From NCBI GenBank assembly GCA_000733355.1, contig JNVV01000032.1, positions 19,134 through 83,133 of the forward strand: a DNA stretch of 64,000 nucleotides, written 5' to 3'. Positions within the stretch are counted from its first letter, which is position 1. Each line of letters starts with the position of its first letter. Source of the stretch: Falciphora oryzae (Eukaryota; Ascomycota; Sordariomycetes; Magnaporthales; Magnaporthaceae). A program made the position numbers and the translations under genes. The notes under the pieces were generated by a model. That model did not search any database and was not told where the DNA came from. It worked only from the letters and a program-made list of their open reading frames with translations. Shown here one piece after another: positions 61,486 to 64,000 of this stretch.

Positions 61486-63374
61486 TTAAAGTCGTCCGGG
61501 TCCTCGAGGTGGGCGTCTGGGCCGGCTTCGAGGGCCTGCAGCCTCGCGGCCGGCGCCGGGCTTCCGGCGCTTCCACGCCTCCAGGATGCCGTCCGGGTCT
61601 TCCCAGGTGCCGTCGTTGAGGGCGAGCATCTGGCCGGCGGCGCCGGTGCTGGGCGCTGGCGTTGGGGTCGCCACTGACGCCGTGGGGGTGTTGGCGGCGT
61701 TGCCGTTGGAGACGGCGAGGGGCGTCTTCGGGCTCGCGCCGTTCTCGCCCGGCGGGAATATTGCCAGGTGCGGGTAAAGGCTCGTGCAGCGCATGACCAT
61801 CTCGACGAGCTCGGTGTGTGGCAGGGCAGAGAGGTAAGCGCGTATCTAAACGTCGGGGGCCGAGTTAGATCAGCAAAAGGGGACAAGTGGCGGCGGCGTT
61901 TGTGCGGCAGAAAAGGTGTGATGTATGGTCGGGTATAGATGTGTAGACAAAATAGGCTCAAGCCCCCTTCTTGGCTTACCTGTCCTGGCGTCCGCCCGGC
62001 CCAGCTGACCTTTGTTTTTGCGGGCTCGACGGGGGCCATCTTCGCCTTTTTGCCCTGCTGGGCCGCCTCACGACGGTCGTGCTTGGCCGTGCAGGCGGAG
62101 CAGTGCCACTGCTTCTTGGTGTCGTTGACGAACGAGTCGTCAATGTGCGGCTCGTGGCAGTTCTGGTGCCACGCCTCGTTGCAGCCGTCGCAAAACACCA
62201 TCTGGTTCGCCTTGGTGAAGGCCAGGCGCGAGCACAGTCGGCACAGCGCCTGCTCGGCCGTCCGGTGCTTGCCGCCGTGGCCGCCGTTGCCGCCGTGGTG
62301 CGCGTCCCGCCGCCGCTTGTGGCCGGACCCGGACGCCAGCTCCATGGCGACCGGGTTGTACGTCTCGGGCTTCTGGATCTGCCGGCCCGACTTGGTCGTC
62401 GTCAGCGGCGTGCTGCTGGCCGATGCCGATGCGGACGCGGTCCCGGCTGCTGCTGTTGCCGCTGCGGCGCCCGAGCCCTCCGCGTCTGAAAGGCCTGAGA
62501 GGTCGGACAGGGAGCTGCTGTCGTCGACTCCGGTGCCCTCGCTTTTAGTCGTGCGCTTGCGCTTCTGGCCGGCCCTGGCGCCGCCCCTACCGACGGCCCC
62601 GGTGGATGCTCTCGCCTTCCTGCCCGGGGCGCCCGCACCCTTCCCGTCGGCCGCGGTCTTGCCCCGGGCCTTACCGCCGGACGAGATACCCGCGTTGACT
62701 TTCTGGATGGCGCTGAGACCGGCTGGGCGGTGCGGAGTGGTTGTGGCGGGGCCGCCTGGAGCGGGGCCGGCTGACGGGGCCGACGAGGAAGCCGGAAAAG
62801 GGGCAGGGGCCAGGGTGCTCGGCATCTGCATGGTGGACGTGCTCATGCCGTCGAGCAGGCGTCGTCTGACGTCCTCGTATGTGGGAGAGAGGATGGCGGC
62901 TCTTGGGGTGTTCGCGGCAGCGGAAGCGAGGGCGGAGCTCAGGCCGCCGCCCTCGCCTCCCCGCATCCGGTTCAAGATTAGCTGGGTTGTCAGGGTAAAC
63001 TGCTGCATATATGCCGGGCGGGTCGGTGACAGGCTGGCCGAGGCGCCGTTCCGGCTGTCTGCGGCGGCGTCATTTTGTTGGCTTGGCTGCGGTGTTGTCG
63101 CTTTTCTCAGCCTGGGTCCGGAGCCAGGTGCTGCGGGAGCATCAGCATCTGCAGCAGTGTCTGCCGCGCCATCTGTCTTTTCACTCTCGGACGGCGGTAT
63201 TGATACTGCGGGCGCTGGAGTGGGCACAGATGATGTGTGGGCCGCGGCGGCGTCTGGTGCTGGCTCGGCCGACTCCTTGACGGCAGCCGGGGTCGGAGCG
63301 TCTGGTGTGGGCGACGGCGGGGCGAATGCGTCGTCGCTGAAGAAGCCGGCAGGATCGCCGGGGGTCGTGGTCAT
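61486..63374 (-). CDS. PHD-finger protein
   Basis: Two exons, 63374-61980 and 61845-61486, with a 134-nt intron (61846-61979, GTAAGC...GTTTAG); 584 residues. The N-terminus (1-370) is Ala/Pro/Ser-rich with basic clusters (GQKRKRTTKSEG) and a Ser/Asp tract. The PHD zinc finger spans about 378-428: CRLC, CDGC, WHQNCH, WHCSAC (Cys4-His-Cys3). PHD fingers read histone tails, usually methylated or free H3 Lys4. The linker QQGKKAKMAPVEPAKTKVSW leads over the splice to IRAYLSALPHTELVEMVMRC and a proline-rich tail ending KRRKPGAGREAAG. At 61404-61560 another frame reads EAGPDAHLEDPDDFKAFSHT, more natural than the used tail, so a one-base frameshift near 61545 may have changed the C-terminus. Nuclear chromatin protein, otherwise intact. 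Confidence 0.85.
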
Positions 63375-64000
63375 GATGTGGCAACCGCTCCTAGGGAGCC
63401 TCAGTTCATGGCTACCTAGTAGTTTGCCGCACTGTAAGCCATGTTAGCGGTTGTTTGCGTTGCCCGTCTACGTCCATGTTGTCAGCGGCGGGTGGGTGTA
63501 TATAAACATGTAGTGTGTGGTGTGTTGTTTGTGGCTTGTGATGTGTGACTGTCGCCGTTGTCGCATGATTTTCATGGTGGTTCCATGAGTCGACGGCCAC
63601 ATATGAAAGTACCCGGGGTCTTGTCTGTCCGTCTGGTGTAATGTCCAAGAGGCTCCTAACGTGGGGGATGAAAGCCGGGCGCATGCGCTGACAACAAACA
63701 AGGCGAGCAAGTGACTTACGACAGCAGAAAACGAGACAGCCCACGCTCCCAGCAAGACAAGTGCGCGGGCCGCAAGATATCATTGGCCACGGCGAGTGCT
63801 GTAGGCAATCAATTGAGCATGCCGATATCGACGCCCATGTGGCACGGTAGACAGGGAAGTGCACAATCGTGGGGCCGTTAAAATGGTGCTCAGACGGTTT
63901 CCATCTCATTCACTGACACTTTGTTTGCGGTTCTACTGCCCTCATTTTAGAAGAAAAAGACGCGACGCCACGTGATTTGCACGTGTCCCTCCGCGTGCAA
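63375..64000. other. Upstream region of the PHD gene
   Basis: A 165-codon minus frame (63412-63909) has no motif and low coding character. It likely holds the promoter and 5' leader. Confidence 0.45.

Noticed and set aside
61939..63447. 502-codon plus-strand frame
   Set aside because: Exact antisense of the PHD gene; Ala/Pro/Arg-rich with no motif, whereas the minus strand has a clear PHD finger.

Overview
This is a nuclear segment of a filamentous ascomycete, probably a sordariomycete. The evidence is short GT-AG introns (55-134 nt, several with a CTGAC branch site), and typical ascomycete families: a HET-domain protein, Zn(II)2Cys6 transcription factor, fungal rhodopsin-domain membrane proteins, an acuF-like C2H2 protein and a DUF8021-type secreted protein. 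The mobile elements fit too: pogo/Fot1, PIF/Harbinger, a Tad1-like LINE and many solo LTRs. Taxonomy is inference only.

The window is a transposon-rich, gene-poor region around a few intact genes. 0-3 kb: a Fot1/pogo element with terminal inverted repeats (TIRs) and a TA target-site duplication (TSD), then a hAT-like end. 3.2 kb: a secreted three-repeat precursor with Kex2 sites. 4-8.3 kb: a MITE, a DUF8021 pseudogene and a decayed 2EXR-like gene. 8.6-11.9 kb: two intact minus-strand genes (a single-pass membrane protein and an AT-hook protein). 12-21 kb: a Harbinger deletion derivative, nested LTRs and broken genes (C2H2, protein kinase, an uncharacterised gene, chromo-like). 21.8-22.9 kb: an intact prolyl 4-hydroxylase. 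23-26.9 kb: solo LTRs, a JmjC relic and unexplained DNA. 26.9-28.2 kb: an intact rhodopsin-domain gene. 28.4-36.8 kb: Harbinger parts, including a two-gene element (Myb-like protein plus DDE transposase), and an LTR-riddled second rhodopsin gene. 37-42.7 kb: broken genes (unknown, GFA, HET). 43-45.1 kb: three compact co-oriented ORFs of unknown origin. 45.2-47.2 kb: a LINE insertion with a 15-bp TSD. 47-53.3 kb: solo LTRs and LINE 3' ends. 53.9-55.4 kb: phospholipase C and GNAT relics. 55.7-58 kb: a Zn2Cys6 regulator crossed by an assembly gap. 58.3-60.3 kb: a SNF2 relic. 61.4-63.4 kb: an intact PHD-finger gene.

Most broken genes carry one or a few nonsense codons, often TAG, or single frameshifts rather than saturating mutation. 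This fits mild RIP-like C-to-T change or ordinary decay. Nothing here forms a pathway. The probably working genes are 8603-9889, 10712-11860, 21810-22860, 26906-28202, 55732-57946 and 61486-63374, plus the secreted precursor at 3201-3779.
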